DNA from: Planctomycetota bacterium
Lineage (GTDB): Bacteria; Planctomycetota; UBA1135; GCA-002686595
DNA: 64,000 nucleotides
Direction of reading: 5' to 3'
NCBI GenBank assembly: GCA_029259635.1
Contig: JAJDEU010000052.1
Coordinates: 186,001 to 250,000, forward strand
Every line of letters starts with the position of its first letter. Position 1 is the first letter of the stretch. Under the pieces are notes generated by a model. It worked only from the letters and a program-made list of their open reading frames with translations. It searched no databases and was not told the origin of the DNA. Of the stretch, positions 18,340 through 27,297 are shown piece after piece. The translations under genes were made by a program, and so were the position numbers.

Positions 18340-20379
18340 ATGACATCGAGTCCCGCGGAATCGAGCGATTCGCCGCTCTTCGACCTTGTCTGCCCCTTCG
18401 AACCGATGGGCGACCAACCCCGCGCTATCGAACAGCTCAGTGGCTGGGTGCGCGAGGGCCACAAACGGCAGACCCTGCTCGGCATTACGGGGTCCGGCAA
18501 GACGTACACGATGGCGGCCGTCATCGCCGAGCTCGGAAGACCGGCGCTGATTCTTTCGCCGAACAAGACCCTAGCGGCACAGCTCTACTCCGAGTTCCGC
18601 GAGCTCTTCCCAAACAACGCGGTCGAGTATTTTGTGAGCTACTACGACTACTACCAGCCCGAAGCTTATGTCGCGTCTTCGGATACCTTCATCGAGAAGG
18701 ACGCCAGTCGAAACGAGAACATCGAGCGCCTGCGCAACAGTGCGACGCGCAGTCTGCTGGAGCGAACCGACGTGATCATCATCGCGTCGGTTTCGTGCAT
18801 CTACGGTTTGGGTTCGCCGTCGAACTACGAGGGCATGGCCTTCGCGCTGGAAGTCGGCCAGGCGATCTCGCGCGAGGATCTGTTGCGCCAGCTGACGCAG
18901 CTGCAATACCCGCGCAACAATCTCGACTTCAAGCGCGGGACCTTTCGAGCGCGCGGAGATGTCATCGAGGTCTTCCCGGCCTACGAGGACAACAAGGTCA
19001 TTCGAATCGAGATGTTTGGCGACGAGATCGAGTGCCTGCTCGAAGTCGATCCGTTGCGCGGTGAGGTGCTCGGCGAACTCGAGCGCGCCACGCTCTATCC
19101 GGCCGGTCACTACGTCACGCCGAAGGAGCGCGTGCTGAAGGCCTGCGAGGGGATCGAGGTGGAGCTGAATGAGCGGCTCGGACAGCTGCGGCAAGTGGCG
19201 AAGGGGCTTGAGGCGCAGCGCCTCGAACAGCGCACGCGTCACGACCTGGAGATGCTGCGCGAAGTCGGTATCTGCAACGGCATCGAGAACTACTCGCGCT
19301 GGATGGATGGGCGCGAAGAGGGCGAGCCGCCCTTCACCTTGCTCAATTACTTCCCCGAAGACTGGCTGGTCTTCGTCGACGAGAGTCACGTTTCGGTCCC
19401 GCAAGTCGGCGCGATGTACAAAGGCGATCGCTCGCGCAAGACGACTTTGGTCGAGTTCGGTTTTCGGTTGCCCAGCGCTCTCGACAATCGGCCGCTGCGT
19501 TTTGACGAGTGGAGCGAGCTCGTACAACAAGTGATCTACGTCTCGGCGACGCCGGGACCGAAAGAGCGCGAAGAGAGCAAGGAACGACTGGCCGAACAGA
19601 TCGTGCGACCGACCGGCCTGCTCGACCCGCCCGTCGAAGTGCGCCCCGCTCGCACGCAGGTGGATGATCTCCTGGCGGAGGTCCGCAAGACGGTCGGGGC
19701 GGGCTGGCGCGTGTTGATCACGACTCTGACGAAGCGCTCGGCCGAAGAGCTGACGACCTATTACTCGGAGATCGGTCTGCGCGTTCGCTATCTGCACTCG
19801 GAGGTCGATGTGATCGAGCGCGCGCAAATTCTGCACGACCTGCGCGCCGGAGAGTTCGACGTGTTGATCGGAATCAACCTGCTGCGCGAGGGACTCGACC
19901 TGCCGGAGGTCGCGCTCGTCGGCGTCTTGGACGCGGACAAGGAGGGCTTCTTGCGCTCGGAGACTTCGCTCATCCAGATCTGCGGAAGAGCGGCGCGAAA
20001 CGTCGAGGGGCGCGTGATCTTCTACGCGGATAAGAGCACCAAGTCGATCGAGAAGACCTTGGCGGTGGTGAACCGTCGGCGCGAGCTGCAGGAGATCTAC
20101 AACACCGAGCACGGCATTGTTCCGAAGACGATTATCAAGCCGGTGCGCGACAGTATCGAGTCGGTCTACGAGATGGACTACTCGGCGCCGGAGCTGGAGC
20201 GTTCGATGGGGAGCGTGAAGGAAGATCCGGCGGCGACCTGGGACGATGCGAAGTTGCGCGGCGAACTGGCGCGCTTGCGCGACGAGATGCGGGAGGCGGC
20301 CACGGAGCTGCGCTTTGAAGAGGCGGCGACGATGCGCGACCGGGTGAAGGAGCTCGAAGAGCTTGAGCTCTTGCGCTGA
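18340..20379 (+). CDS. uvrB: UvrABC system protein B (excision-repair helicase)
   Basis: 679 residues from ATG 18340 (a TTG at 18313 in frame is less likely). All UvrB landmarks are visible: Walker A GITGSGKTY, the beta-hairpin YYDYYQPEAYV that probes DNA, DESHVSVPQ (DEAD-like box), the helicase C-terminal GRAARN motif, and a C-terminal UVR domain (about 640-679) that contacts UvrC. It loads onto lesions delivered by UvrA and recruits UvrC. uvrC follows after one base, giving a uvrB-uvrC unit. Confidence 0.97.
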   Translation: MTSSPAESSDSPLFDLVCPFEPMGDQPRAIEQLSGWVREGHKRQTLLGITGSGKTYTMAAVIAELGRPALILSPNKTLAAQLYSEFRELFPNNAVEYFVSYYDYYQPEAYVASSDTFIEKDASRNENIERLRNSATRSLLERTDVIIIASVSCIYGLGSPSNYEGMAFALEVGQAISREDLLRQLTQLQYPRNNLDFKRGTFRARGDVIEVFPAYEDNKVIRIEMFGDEIECLLEVDPLRGEVLGELERATLYPAGHYVTPKERVLKACEGIEVELNERLGQLRQVAKGLEAQRLEQRTRHDLEMLREVGICNGIENYSRWMDGREEGEPPFTLLNYFPEDWLVFVDESHVSVPQVGAMYKGDRSRKTTLVEFGFRLPSALDNRPLRFDEWSELVQQVIYVSATPGPKEREESKERLAEQIVRPTGLLDPPVEVRPARTQVDDLLAEVRKTVGAGWRVLITTLTKRSAEELTTYYSEIGLRVRYLHSEVDVIERAQILHDLRAGEFDVLIGINLLREGLDLPEVALVGVLDADKEGFLRSETSLIQICGRAARNVEGRVIFYADKSTKSIEKTLAVVNRRRELQEIYNTEHGIVPKTIIKPVRDSIESVYEMDYSAPELERSMGSVKEDPAATWDDAKLRGELARLRDEMREAATELRFEEAATMRDRVKELEELELLR

Positions 20380-20380
20380 G

Positions 20381-22249
20381 ATGGTAAGCGAGCCCAGTTG
20401 GTCGATGGACGGCGTGTCGACGCGACCCGGCGTCTACCTGTTCAAGGACGAGGCCGGAAAGGTGTTGTACGTCGGAAAGGCTCGCAACCTGCGCTCGCGG
20501 CTCTCGAGCTATCGCCGGCCGGGCGGCGACGGTCGACTGGCCGTGCACTTCCTTGAGCAAGATGCTCGCAGCGTCGAGACGATTCTGACGCGCACGGAGT
20601 CGGAGGCACTGCTCCTCGAAGACACTCTGATCAAGCAGCACAAGCCGCCGCACAATATCCGCCTCAAGGACGACAAGTCCTTCCTGATGGTTCGCATCGA
20701 CGAGGGCGAGAACTTTCCCCGCCCCAAGTTCGTGCGAGCTCACCGACCGAGGCACGGGAAGGAGAGCGGCGTTGGGCGCTCGCGCTTGTTCGGTCCCTTT
20801 GCCTCCGCGCGCTCGATCCGCCGAACCCTGAGCGACCTGCACCGCGTGGTTCCACTGCGCGACTGCTCGGACGCGGTGATGAATCATCGCACGCGGCCTT
20901 GCCTCAAACACCAGATCGGATTGTGCTCCGCTCCGTGCGTCGACTTGATCTCGAAAGACGAGTATCAGGCGCTGGTCGAGCGCGCGATGCGAATCTTGGG
21001 CGGGGAGACGCGCGAGCTCGAGGAGGATCTTGAGCAGCGCATGGATACGGCCTCCGAACGGATGGAGTACGAACTGGCCGCGCAGTGGCGTGATCGTCTG
21101 GCGGCGCTGCGTCGGACGGTCGAGCGACAAGGCGTGCGGCCAAAGGACAATGTCGAGCGCGACCTCTTGGGGCTGGCGCGGTCCGGGCAGAGCGCTGTCA
21201 TTCACCGCATCGCCTTTCGCGAGGGGCGGCTGGCGGAGAGTCGCAGCCACGTCTTCAAGTCCGAGCTGCCGGACGAAGAGCTGTTGCACGTTGTCTTGAC
21301 GGCGCTCTACAGCGGCGGCCGTCGCGAGACACCGGCGGAGATCGTTCTGCCCGCGATGCCCGCCGAGAGTGAGCTGCTCGAAGGCACGCTGGGCGAAGCG
21401 GTGCGACTGGTGGTGCCCGGCGGTGGCGAGAAACAGCGCATGCTCGATCTGGCGGGGGAGAATGCTCGCGCGGAGCTGGCCCGTGTCGAAGCGACGGCCG
21501 GAGCGGGAGAGGACGCGGCCGCGAAGCTGATTGAGCTCGTCGACCTGCCGGAGACGGGCCTTCCGCTGGTGGTGGACTGTTTTGACATCAGCAACCTGCA
21601 GGGCACGAACGTCGTCGCGAGTCGCGTGCGCTTTCGCGCCGGCATTCCCGACCGCGCTGGCTATCGGCGTTTTCGAATTCGCACTGTCGACGGTCAAGAT
21701 GACTTCGCCTCGATGCAAGAGGTGGTGTCGCGGAGCCTGAAGCGCGGGCTCGACGAAGGCGATCTGCCGGACTTGGTGGTTATCGACGGCGGCGCGCAGC
21801 AGCTCGCTTCCGCGCTTGAGGCCCGGGACGAGCTCGGCGCTTGGGACGTGCGGTTCATCGGGCTCGCGAAAGCGCGGGCCGCGCGAACCGTGAAAGGCGT
21901 GAAGAAGGAAGCGAGCGAGGAGCGCATCTATCTCACACCGGAGAGTGAACCGATCGAGCTGCCGCGCGCTTCCGCAGTTCGGCATCTGCTCGAGCGGTTG
22001 CGCGACGAAGCTCACCGATTCGCGATCACCTATCACCGCAAGGAGCGCGGCAAGATCAAGTCGCAGCTGGACTCGATCGCGGGCGTGGGACCGGCGCGGC
22101 GCAAGGCGCTCCTTCGCAAATTCGGCAGCGTCGTCGGGGTGAAGCAAGCCAGTGTCGAGGAACTCGCCGGCATTCCGGCGATTTCCATGGAGCTCGCTCG
22201 GGTGATTAGGGACGCGCTCGCCGACGACCCACCTGTGGCGGAGGCGTAG
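20381..22249 (+). CDS. uvrC: UvrABC system protein C (dual-incision nuclease)
   Basis: 622 residues. I chose ATG 20381, one base after the uvrB stop; a TTG at 20363 overlapping uvrB is the alternative. The N-terminal GIY-YIG nuclease has GVYLFKDEAGKVLYVGKARNL. A UVR domain sits near residues 205-235. The RNase-H-like C-terminal nuclease has the conserved DCFDISNLQG and VVIDGGAQQL acidic motifs. Tandem helix-hairpin-helix elements close the protein (GVGPARRKALL and ELAGIP). It makes the 3' and 5' cuts during nucleotide excision repair with UvrB. Confidence 0.97.
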   Translation: MVSEPSWSMDGVSTRPGVYLFKDEAGKVLYVGKARNLRSRLSSYRRPGGDGRLAVHFLEQDARSVETILTRTESEALLLEDTLIKQHKPPHNIRLKDDKSFLMVRIDEGENFPRPKFVRAHRPRHGKESGVGRSRLFGPFASARSIRRTLSDLHRVVPLRDCSDAVMNHRTRPCLKHQIGLCSAPCVDLISKDEYQALVERAMRILGGETRELEEDLEQRMDTASERMEYELAAQWRDRLAALRRTVERQGVRPKDNVERDLLGLARSGQSAVIHRIAFREGRLAESRSHVFKSELPDEELLHVVLTALYSGGRRETPAEIVLPAMPAESELLEGTLGEAVRLVVPGGGEKQRMLDLAGENARAELARVEATAGAGEDAAAKLIELVDLPETGLPLVVDCFDISNLQGTNVVASRVRFRAGIPDRAGYRRFRIRTVDGQDDFASMQEVVSRSLKRGLDEGDLPDLVVIDGGAQQLASALEARDELGAWDVRFIGLAKARAARTVKGVKKEASEERIYLTPESEPIELPRASAVRHLLERLRDEAHRFAITYHRKERGKIKSQLDSIAGVGPARRKALLRKFGSVVGVKQASVEELAGIPAISMELARVIRDALADDPPVAEA

Positions 22250-22455
22250 GCCGGGCAGCCGCTTCCGCGCTGAGCACTCACTCGCGCGCAATCGTTCGGG
22301 AACTGTGCGGCTTCGAGAACGGGAGACTTACGAACTCCATTTATGTTGCAGAATTCTGCGGGGGCGCGGGAATGAAGAATGGTTGACGCGTCGCTCCCTC
22401 GTCTCAGCATGTGGACGAGCTCCTTTCGAAGTCTTACGCCGGAAAACTGACTCCC

Positions 22456-23415
22456 ATGATCTTCAGCGAAACCGTCTTTGTCCTTGGCCTGCTCCTGCCC
22501 TTGCCACTGCAACTGGCGGGGAATCAAGACGAGAGCGCCCAGAGTGAAACGAAAGCCGAGCGAGCGGGCACTGCCGCGGTGGTGGAGACCTTTTCCGCGG
22601 AGCTCGCTGGCGGCGCGGGGGGCATCGAAGTCGATCGCGAGGGCTTCGTCTACTGCGCCGACTTTGGTTCAAGGCTCGGCGCGGGTGGGACCGGCGGCCA
22701 TCGAATCTACAAGCTCGGGCCGGACGGTTCGGCCGAACTCTATGCGACGAGCCTGCGCGGTGCTTCGGGCAATGCGATCGGCCCGGATGGCATGTTCTAT
22801 CAGTCCAATATCGGCTCCAATACGATCAGCCGCATCGACGAGAAGGGTGTCGCGACGGTTTTTGCGAGTCAGAATTTAAGCTCGCCGGTCGGCATCATCA
22901 TCGATGAACAGGGCACTCTGTTCGTTGCGAATTGCAACTCGAACAGCATCGCGAAGATCGACCGCAACGGGACCTCCGCCATCTTCGCCAAGGATCCGCT
23001 CTTGAAGTGTCCGAACGGCATCACTCTCGATCCAGAGCACATCCTCTACGTCTGCAATTTCTCGAGTGGCGATGTCCTGCGTGTCTCGTGGACCGGCGAG
23101 GTGACCAAGCTCGCGACTCTGCCGGGCAACAACAACGGCCATCTGCTCTATCACGAGGGCTACCTCTACGTTGTGGCGCGCTCTGCTCACCAGATCTATC
23201 GCGTGTCACTCGAAGGTGAGGTGGAGCTCTTCGCGGGAAGCGGTCAGCGTGGCCACGCCAACGGCCCGGCACTGGAAGCGAGCTTTTCCTATCCCAACGA
23301 CATCGCGGTAAGCCCCGACGGCAAGTTCTTTTACATCAATGAGAACGCTTCGATCACAGCCGCACACACGGAGCTGGCTCCGATGTTGGTGCGCCGAATT
23401 CGAATCGCCGAGTAG
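22456..23415 (+). CDS. Exported NHL/SMP-30-like beta-propeller protein
   Basis: 319 residues from ATG 22456, which begins directly on a signal peptide (IFSETVFVLGLLLPLPL); the GTG at 22411 would add 15 polar residues. The mature part repeats a GI-D--G--YV---------I blade pattern at least five times (GGIEVDREGFVYCADF, VGIIIDEQGTLFVAN, NGITLDPEHILYVCN), typical of six-bladed propellers such as NHL or gluconolactonase-like proteins. Such folds bind ligands or hydrolyse lactones; no catalytic claim is made. It stands about 200 bases behind uvrC and has its own terminator downstream. Confidence 0.8.
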   Translation: MIFSETVFVLGLLLPLPLQLAGNQDESAQSETKAERAGTAAVVETFSAELAGGAGGIEVDREGFVYCADFGSRLGAGGTGGHRIYKLGPDGSAELYATSLRGASGNAIGPDGMFYQSNIGSNTISRIDEKGVATVFASQNLSSPVGIIIDEQGTLFVANCNSNSIAKIDRNGTSAIFAKDPLLKCPNGITLDPEHILYVCNFSSGDVLRVSWTGEVTKLATLPGNNNGHLLYHEGYLYVVARSAHQIYRVSLEGEVELFAGSGQRGHANGPALEASFSYPNDIAVSPDGKFFYINENASITAAHTELAPMLVRRIRIAE

Positions 23416-23572
23416 GTTCCGTCGGACTTGGTTACGCGGGGAGAATTAGCGTTCCGATTCCCGGACGTTGAGCGCTGCTGCAAGCTGAAGCGCGACGGCT
23501 ACGTCGCCGAAGTGCTAGCGGCACGCAATGTGCGATTGGGGCTCTCGTCGGGTTCATCCCGTCATGAGCAAC

Positions 23573-23592
23573 CGGAACCTTGTAGGGTTCCG
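23573..23592 (+). repeat. Hairpin downstream of the propeller gene
   Basis: CGGAACC (23573-23579) and GGTTCCG (23586-23592) form a perfect 7-bp stem around a 6-base loop. No T run follows, so it is a structural hairpin, perhaps a 3'-end stabiliser, placed just ahead of a stronger hairpin with a T-rich tail. Confidence 0.45.
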
Positions 23593-23599
23593 CTCGCCG

Positions 23600-23643
23600 C
23601 AGCGGATCACGAACGCACGCCGTGGTCCGCTGCACTTATTTTT
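23600..23643 (+). terminator. Probable intrinsic terminator after the propeller gene
   Basis: CAGCGGATCAC (23600-23610) pairs with GTGGTCCGCTG (23622-23632), an 11-bp stem with one G-T wobble and an 11-base loop. It is followed by CACTTATTTTTA, a T-rich tail on the plus strand. It would end the 22456-23415 transcript before the convergent recombinase gene. Confidence 0.6.
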
Positions 23644-23679
23644 ATACCGAAGCGCGCGAGAGTGCGCGAGTCGCCATCG

Positions 23680-24645
23680 TTACCCGCGCGGGTGGTGCAG
23701 GCGGTGCAAACTGCGCACGTGCTCGCCATCGAGGTGGGTGTAGATCTCGGTGGTGCGGATCGAGGCGTGCCCGAGCATTTCCTGCACGCTGCGTAGGTCG
23801 GCTCCGCCTTCGATGAGGTGTGTCGCAAAAGAGTGCCGGAGTGTGTGTGGCGAGATCGACTGCGATAGGCCCGCGCGCAGAGCGGCTTGCACCACGCGGC
23901 GCCAGGCATTGGTCCGGTCGAGCGGCTTGCCACTGCGCGAGATAAAGACCTCGCGTGTCGTCGAGGCGTTGGGAAGTTTGCGACGGCCGTCCTCGATCCA
24001 AGTCGAGAGCGCTTCCGCAGCTCGTCGACCCGCCGGAACGACGCGGGTCTTGCGACCCTTTCCCGTGAGCCGGAGAACGCGAAGCTCGGGCTCGATGGCA
24101 TCGGTTGTCAACCCAATCGCTTCACTGATTCGGGCCCCGGACGCGTAGAGAACCTCCAAGAGGGCGCGATCGCGCTGGTCTTGCCAAGTCGCTTTCGAGG
24201 GCGCGCCCAGCAGCGCTTCGACATCGCTAACGGTCAACGTGCTGGGCAGAGCACGACGCAAGACCGGGGAGCGAATCAGTGCGGCTGGGTCGCGTTCTAA
24301 TAAGTTTTGTGCGACCAGGTGGCGGAACAACATGCGCAGGCTCGCGAGATGTTGCGCGGCCGTGGTCTCCGCCCGCTCGCGGTCACGCAGCTCTCCCAGG
24401 TAGGCGACGACGTGGTCGGGGGAGATATCGGTCCAAGAATCGAGCTTGCGAGCCAGCGCCCAGCGGGCGAAGGAGCTCAGGTTGTGCCGATAGGCGTTGA
24501 GCGTGTTGCGGGAGAGACCCGCTTCGAAGCGCAGAGACTCGAGAAAGTCGACGATGCCGTCGCCGAAGCTCGGAGGGAGGGCCTTGGGCTTGGACTTGGC
24601 CTCTGATTGGACCTTTGATTTTGAGTGTGGCTTGGAACCGGGCAC
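23680..24645 (-). CDS. Tyrosine recombinase XerC/XerD family
   Basis: About 321 residues if the GTG at 24645 is used; the frame is open to 24951 but that part is not protein-like, so the start is uncertain. The SAM-like N-terminal core-binding domain begins at FGDGIVDFLESLRFEAGLS. The catalytic set is complete: Arg in GARISEA, Lys in TGKGRKTR, H-x-x-R in HTLRHSFATH, His in LGHASIRTT and the nucleophile Tyr in IYTH. This matches chromosomal dimer-resolution Xer proteins in length and motifs. Genomic context (no phage or integron genes nearby) favours the housekeeping role, but XerC and XerD cannot be separated here. Confidence 0.9.
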   Translation of the reverse strand: MPGSKPHSKSKVQSEAKSKPKALPPSFGDGIVDFLESLRFEAGLSRNTLNAYRHNLSSFARWALARKLDSWTDISPDHVVAYLGELRDRERAETTAAQHLASLRMLFRHLVAQNLLERDPAALIRSPVLRRALPSTLTVSDVEALLGAPSKATWQDQRDRALLEVLYASGARISEAIGLTTDAIEPELRVLRLTGKGRKTRVVPAGRRAAEALSTWIEDGRRKLPNASTTREVFISRSGKPLDRTNAWRRVVQAALRAGLSQSISPHTLRHSFATHLIEGGADLRSVQEMLGHASIRTTEIYTHLDGEHVRSLHRLHHPRG

Positions 24646-24790
24646 GGAGAAGAGCGTGCTCCCCAGCGGGCGCCGCTTCAAGGAACTGGTCGCGATCGCG
24701 GAAACCGCTCGGTGGGCGCCCACCGTCGGGGGCCTGAATCGGCGAGGCGAAATCCCGCAGTTTTCGAGGGTGTGGGGAGGCGGGGCTCGC

Positions 24791-24819
24791 TTGTGAGGGG
24801 CCAGGGGCGTTTCTATACT
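24791..24819 (+). promoter_or_regulatory. Sigma70-type promoter for the TraR/DksA-like gene and lspA
   Basis: TTGTGA (24791-24796, 4 of 6 to consensus), a 17-base spacer, and TATACT (24814-24819, 5 of 6). The start of transcription would lie near 24826, giving a leader of about 80 bases before the ATG at 24908. This is the best-matched promoter seen in the window. Confidence 0.5.
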
Positions 24820-24907
24820 TCGCGGCCCTCGCGCGGACGGGCTCGCCCCTCTGCCTCTCGGATTCTTCCATTCCCCCAGCGCTCCCGCTAACGACTGCCC
24901 TGATTCC

Positions 24908-25276
24908 ATGCCCGGTAGGAAACTGTCAGACCAGGATCTCGCGAACTTCAAAGAGCTCTTGCTTCATGTTCGCGGCGTCATAACGGGCGATATCTCCAAG
25001 CTCGAGCAGGATGCCTTTGGGATCGACGGCGAGGTCGGCGGTGTCGACGCGGTCGCCGACGGTGGCTCGGATAGCTATACCCAGGCGTTTAGCCTCGAGC
25101 TGCTGCAGATCGACGAGCACACCTTGCGCGAAATCGACGAGGCGTTGGAGCGCTTGAGCGAGGGGAGCTTTGGTCGCTGCGAGGAGTGCGAGAGTTGGCT
25201 TCTGAAGGATCGCTTGCGCGCGATTCCCTATGCGACGCACTGCGTCGGTTGCCAGCGACTCAAGGAACAGGCTTGA
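24908..25276 (+). CDS. TraR/DksA-family C4 zinc-finger protein
   Basis: 122 residues, ATG start. The C-terminal zinc finger has C91-x2-C94 and C112-x2-C115 inside RCEECESWL and THCVGC, the TraR/DksA pattern. The N-terminal helices include the ADGGSDSYTQ-type region. The coiled-coil tip does not show the DxxDxA motif that DksA uses to act on RNA polymerase, so a true DksA function is doubtful. The stop overlaps the lspA start by one base (TGATG), so both are translated from one message. Confidence 0.85.
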   Translation: MPGRKLSDQDLANFKELLLHVRGVITGDISKLEQDAFGIDGEVGGVDAVADGGSDSYTQAFSLELLQIDEHTLREIDEALERLSEGSFGRCEECESWLLKDRLRAIPYATHCVGCQRLKEQA

Positions 25277-25932
25277 TGCCCGAGCGCGAAACGCGACTGC
25301 CGTGGATTCGATTCCTGGTCGTCGGCTTACTCATCGCCTTGGACCTTTGGTCGAAGGAATCGATCTTCGCCAGGTTCGCTCCACCCGGAAACGGAATGTT
25401 GGCCGAGGGCATGCAGCTCGACGCGCACGGCCACCCGCGCTTTCCAGTCATCGCGGACTGGCTCACGGTGATGCTCTCCTACAACCCGGGCGCGGCTTGG
25501 GGCTCGCTGGGGGACTATCCCTACTTCCTCGTCATCGGTCGCGTGATCGCCGTCTTGCTCTTGGCCTGGCTGGTGATCAAGACAGATCGCGGTCAGAGAG
25601 TTTTGCTTGCGGCGCTGGTTCTGGTTCTCGCAGGGGCGCTCGGCAACCTCCACGACAATCTCTTCCTCGAGCCTAGGGGCAGTGATCCCTTCGGTTCCGT
25701 TCGGGACTTCATCGACGTCTATTTCGGTCCGCTGGGCTACGACTACCACTTTCCGACCTTCAACGTCGCGGACTCCTGCATCTCCGTGGGAGCGGTTCTC
25801 CTGCTGCTGTCGGGCTTTTTCGGGAAGCCAGCCGCGACCGAAGAGGATGCCGAAGCCGGTCAGGAGCAGAGCGCGGAAGCGGAGCCCGCGATCGAGTCCC
25901 GCCGCGTTGAAGCTGCCCAGCCTGTGGAGTAG
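25276..25932 (+). CDS. lspA: Lipoprotein signal peptidase (signal peptidase II)
   Basis: 218 residues from ATG 25276, which overlaps the previous stop. Four membrane segments are present. Catalytic aspartates are D127 in GNLHDNL and D166 in FNVADSCIS, and the conserved N70-PGAAWG is visible. It is longer than the usual 150-170 residues: there is an extra periplasmic stretch (about 32-62, PPGNGMLAEGMQ region) and a polar Glu/Ala tail after residue 180. It cleaves prolipoprotein signal peptides in the inner membrane, consistent with several lipobox proteins in this window. Confidence 0.93.
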   Translation: MPERETRLPWIRFLVVGLLIALDLWSKESIFARFAPPGNGMLAEGMQLDAHGHPRFPVIADWLTVMLSYNPGAAWGSLGDYPYFLVIGRVIAVLLLAWLVIKTDRGQRVLLAALVLVLAGALGNLHDNLFLEPRGSDPFGSVRDFIDVYFGPLGYDYHFPTFNVADSCISVGAVLLLLSGFFGKPAATEEDAEAGQEQSAEAEPAIESRRVEAAQPVE

Positions 25933-26131
25933 GCTTCAAGCTCCTCGGGAGACCGAGCCGTGCAGCACCGATGAGCTCATTGATGAGAGTTATGTGGACG
26001 TCCATTCCGGCGGTCTGGGCTGACCTGAGAGATCTACTGCGGGACCAATCTCGCCGCGCTCGGGACGGAGGCAGTCGAAATAGAGGAGACGCTTTCGGTG
26101 GCCTTCACGGACGAAAGTCGAAGGTCTAGCA

Positions 26132-27007
26132 ATGCGGCTCGAAGACATGACGACGGGACATGTGCGACGGGCCGTCGATCAGTACTGCCAGTTGGCGTGG
26201 GGGAGTGAGGGAGCGGGCAAACCGCGATTCGATACTTCGAAACTGGAAGATTGCGACTCGCTCGCCGAGCTGCTCGCTCAGTTTGAGAAGGACGAGAGCA
26301 AAGACTCGCAGCGCTATTGCCTGCGGCTCGGGAACGACGTCTACCCGTTCATGAAATTCGTGATTCAGGAGTACCTGATTCGCGGCGAATACTTCTTCAC
26401 CGTCGACACGCACGACAATCTCGACATCCGGCCGAACTCGCCGGACTGGAAGGAGTGGGAGCTCTTAAAAAAGCACAACCACGAACTCAAACACGAGATC
26501 GAGAAGCTGTGGAGAGAATCGGGCTTACCGACCTATGCCGATCTTCTGCGGCTGGCCGAGGAGCTGGCTTGTGTCGAGAAGGAGGACGAGAAGCGGCAGC
26601 GCCTCCTGGTCGTGGATGACGAAGCCAACATCGCAAAAGGATTGAAAGCGCTGCTGCAAGCTCGCGGCTACGACGTCGAGGTTGCTCTCGATGGTGGCGA
26701 AGTCCTCGAGCGACTGAGGCGGGACCCCTTGCCCGATCTCCTGTTGCTCGACCTCGAGATGCCGGTCTACGATGGCCAAGAAGTGCTCAGGCGGATGCGC
26801 GCGGACGAGCGACTGAAGGACTTACCCGTCCTGCTCGCGACCGGATCCGACATCGAGCTCGACCAGCTACAGCGTGTCAGCGGCTTTTTGCGCAAGCCGT
26901 ACCCGCGGCAAATCCTGTGCGCCATGATCAGCCGCCTGCTCGAAAAGGTAGGCGAACCCGCCGCCGGCGACGAGAGTTCGAACGGCTCCGGCAGCAGCGC
27001 ATCCTAA
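26132..27007 (+). CDS. Response regulator with C-terminal receiver and unknown N-terminal domain
   Basis: 291 residues. The receiver lies at about 157-270 with acidic pocket D162/D163, phospho-acceptor D207 (LLLLDLEMP), T237 and K255 (LRKPYP), so all phosphorylation residues are intact. The first 150 residues are a mixed alpha-beta region with no domain I recognise (charged, KHNHELKHEIEKLW helix before the receiver). No DNA-binding or output domain follows the receiver, so output must go through the N-terminal part or protein contacts. No partner histidine kinase is adjacent. Confidence 0.8.
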   Translation: MRLEDMTTGHVRRAVDQYCQLAWGSEGAGKPRFDTSKLEDCDSLAELLAQFEKDESKDSQRYCLRLGNDVYPFMKFVIQEYLIRGEYFFTVDTHDNLDIRPNSPDWKEWELLKKHNHELKHEIEKLWRESGLPTYADLLRLAEELACVEKEDEKRQRLLVVDDEANIAKGLKALLQARGYDVEVALDGGEVLERLRRDPLPDLLLLDLEMPVYDGQEVLRRMRADERLKDLPVLLATGSDIELDQLQRVSGFLRKPYPRQILCAMISRLLEKVGEPAAGDESSNGSGSSAS

Positions 27008-27297
27008 TTTGACGGCTCGCCACCCGTTCTCGCGCGCGGATACTCGCTAGATCTAGCCCCGGCTTCCCTCATTTTGGCCCGCTTCACTGGGGCCCGGCGC
27101 CGGAATCCATTAGCCTCTCCGGCTTCGCTCCAGCCAGGTGAGTGCCCGTGGACGGCCTGGCCACTCTCAGCAAGCCACTCTCTGTGGGTCGATCTCGCAG
27201 ACGACTCCGGAATCATTCTCTAGCGCGATTCACCCGCACCGCACTTCCAAGCAACGACAGGGCTGCAGGCTCTGCACGAGACTCGAGACAGCTACTA
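27008..27297. other. 290-bp gap upstream of secA
   Basis: The frame of secA is open back to 27142 but this part is not SecA-like. I saw no secM-like leader with a clear arrest motif, no T-tailed hairpin and no well-matched promoter. It presumably holds the secA-waaA promoter. Confidence 0.4.

Noticed and set aside
18571..22291. Long open frames on the minus strand opposite uvrB (513 codons) and uvrC (718 codons)
   Set aside because: They mirror conserved coding genes, have arginine/proline/histidine-rich compositions and no domain, and arise from GC-rich codon bias.
23520..23640. A tRNA-like look of the hairpin pair after the propeller gene
   Set aside because: No acceptor stem closing, anticodon arm or TTCGA loop in the right spacing; read as two hairpins and a terminator.
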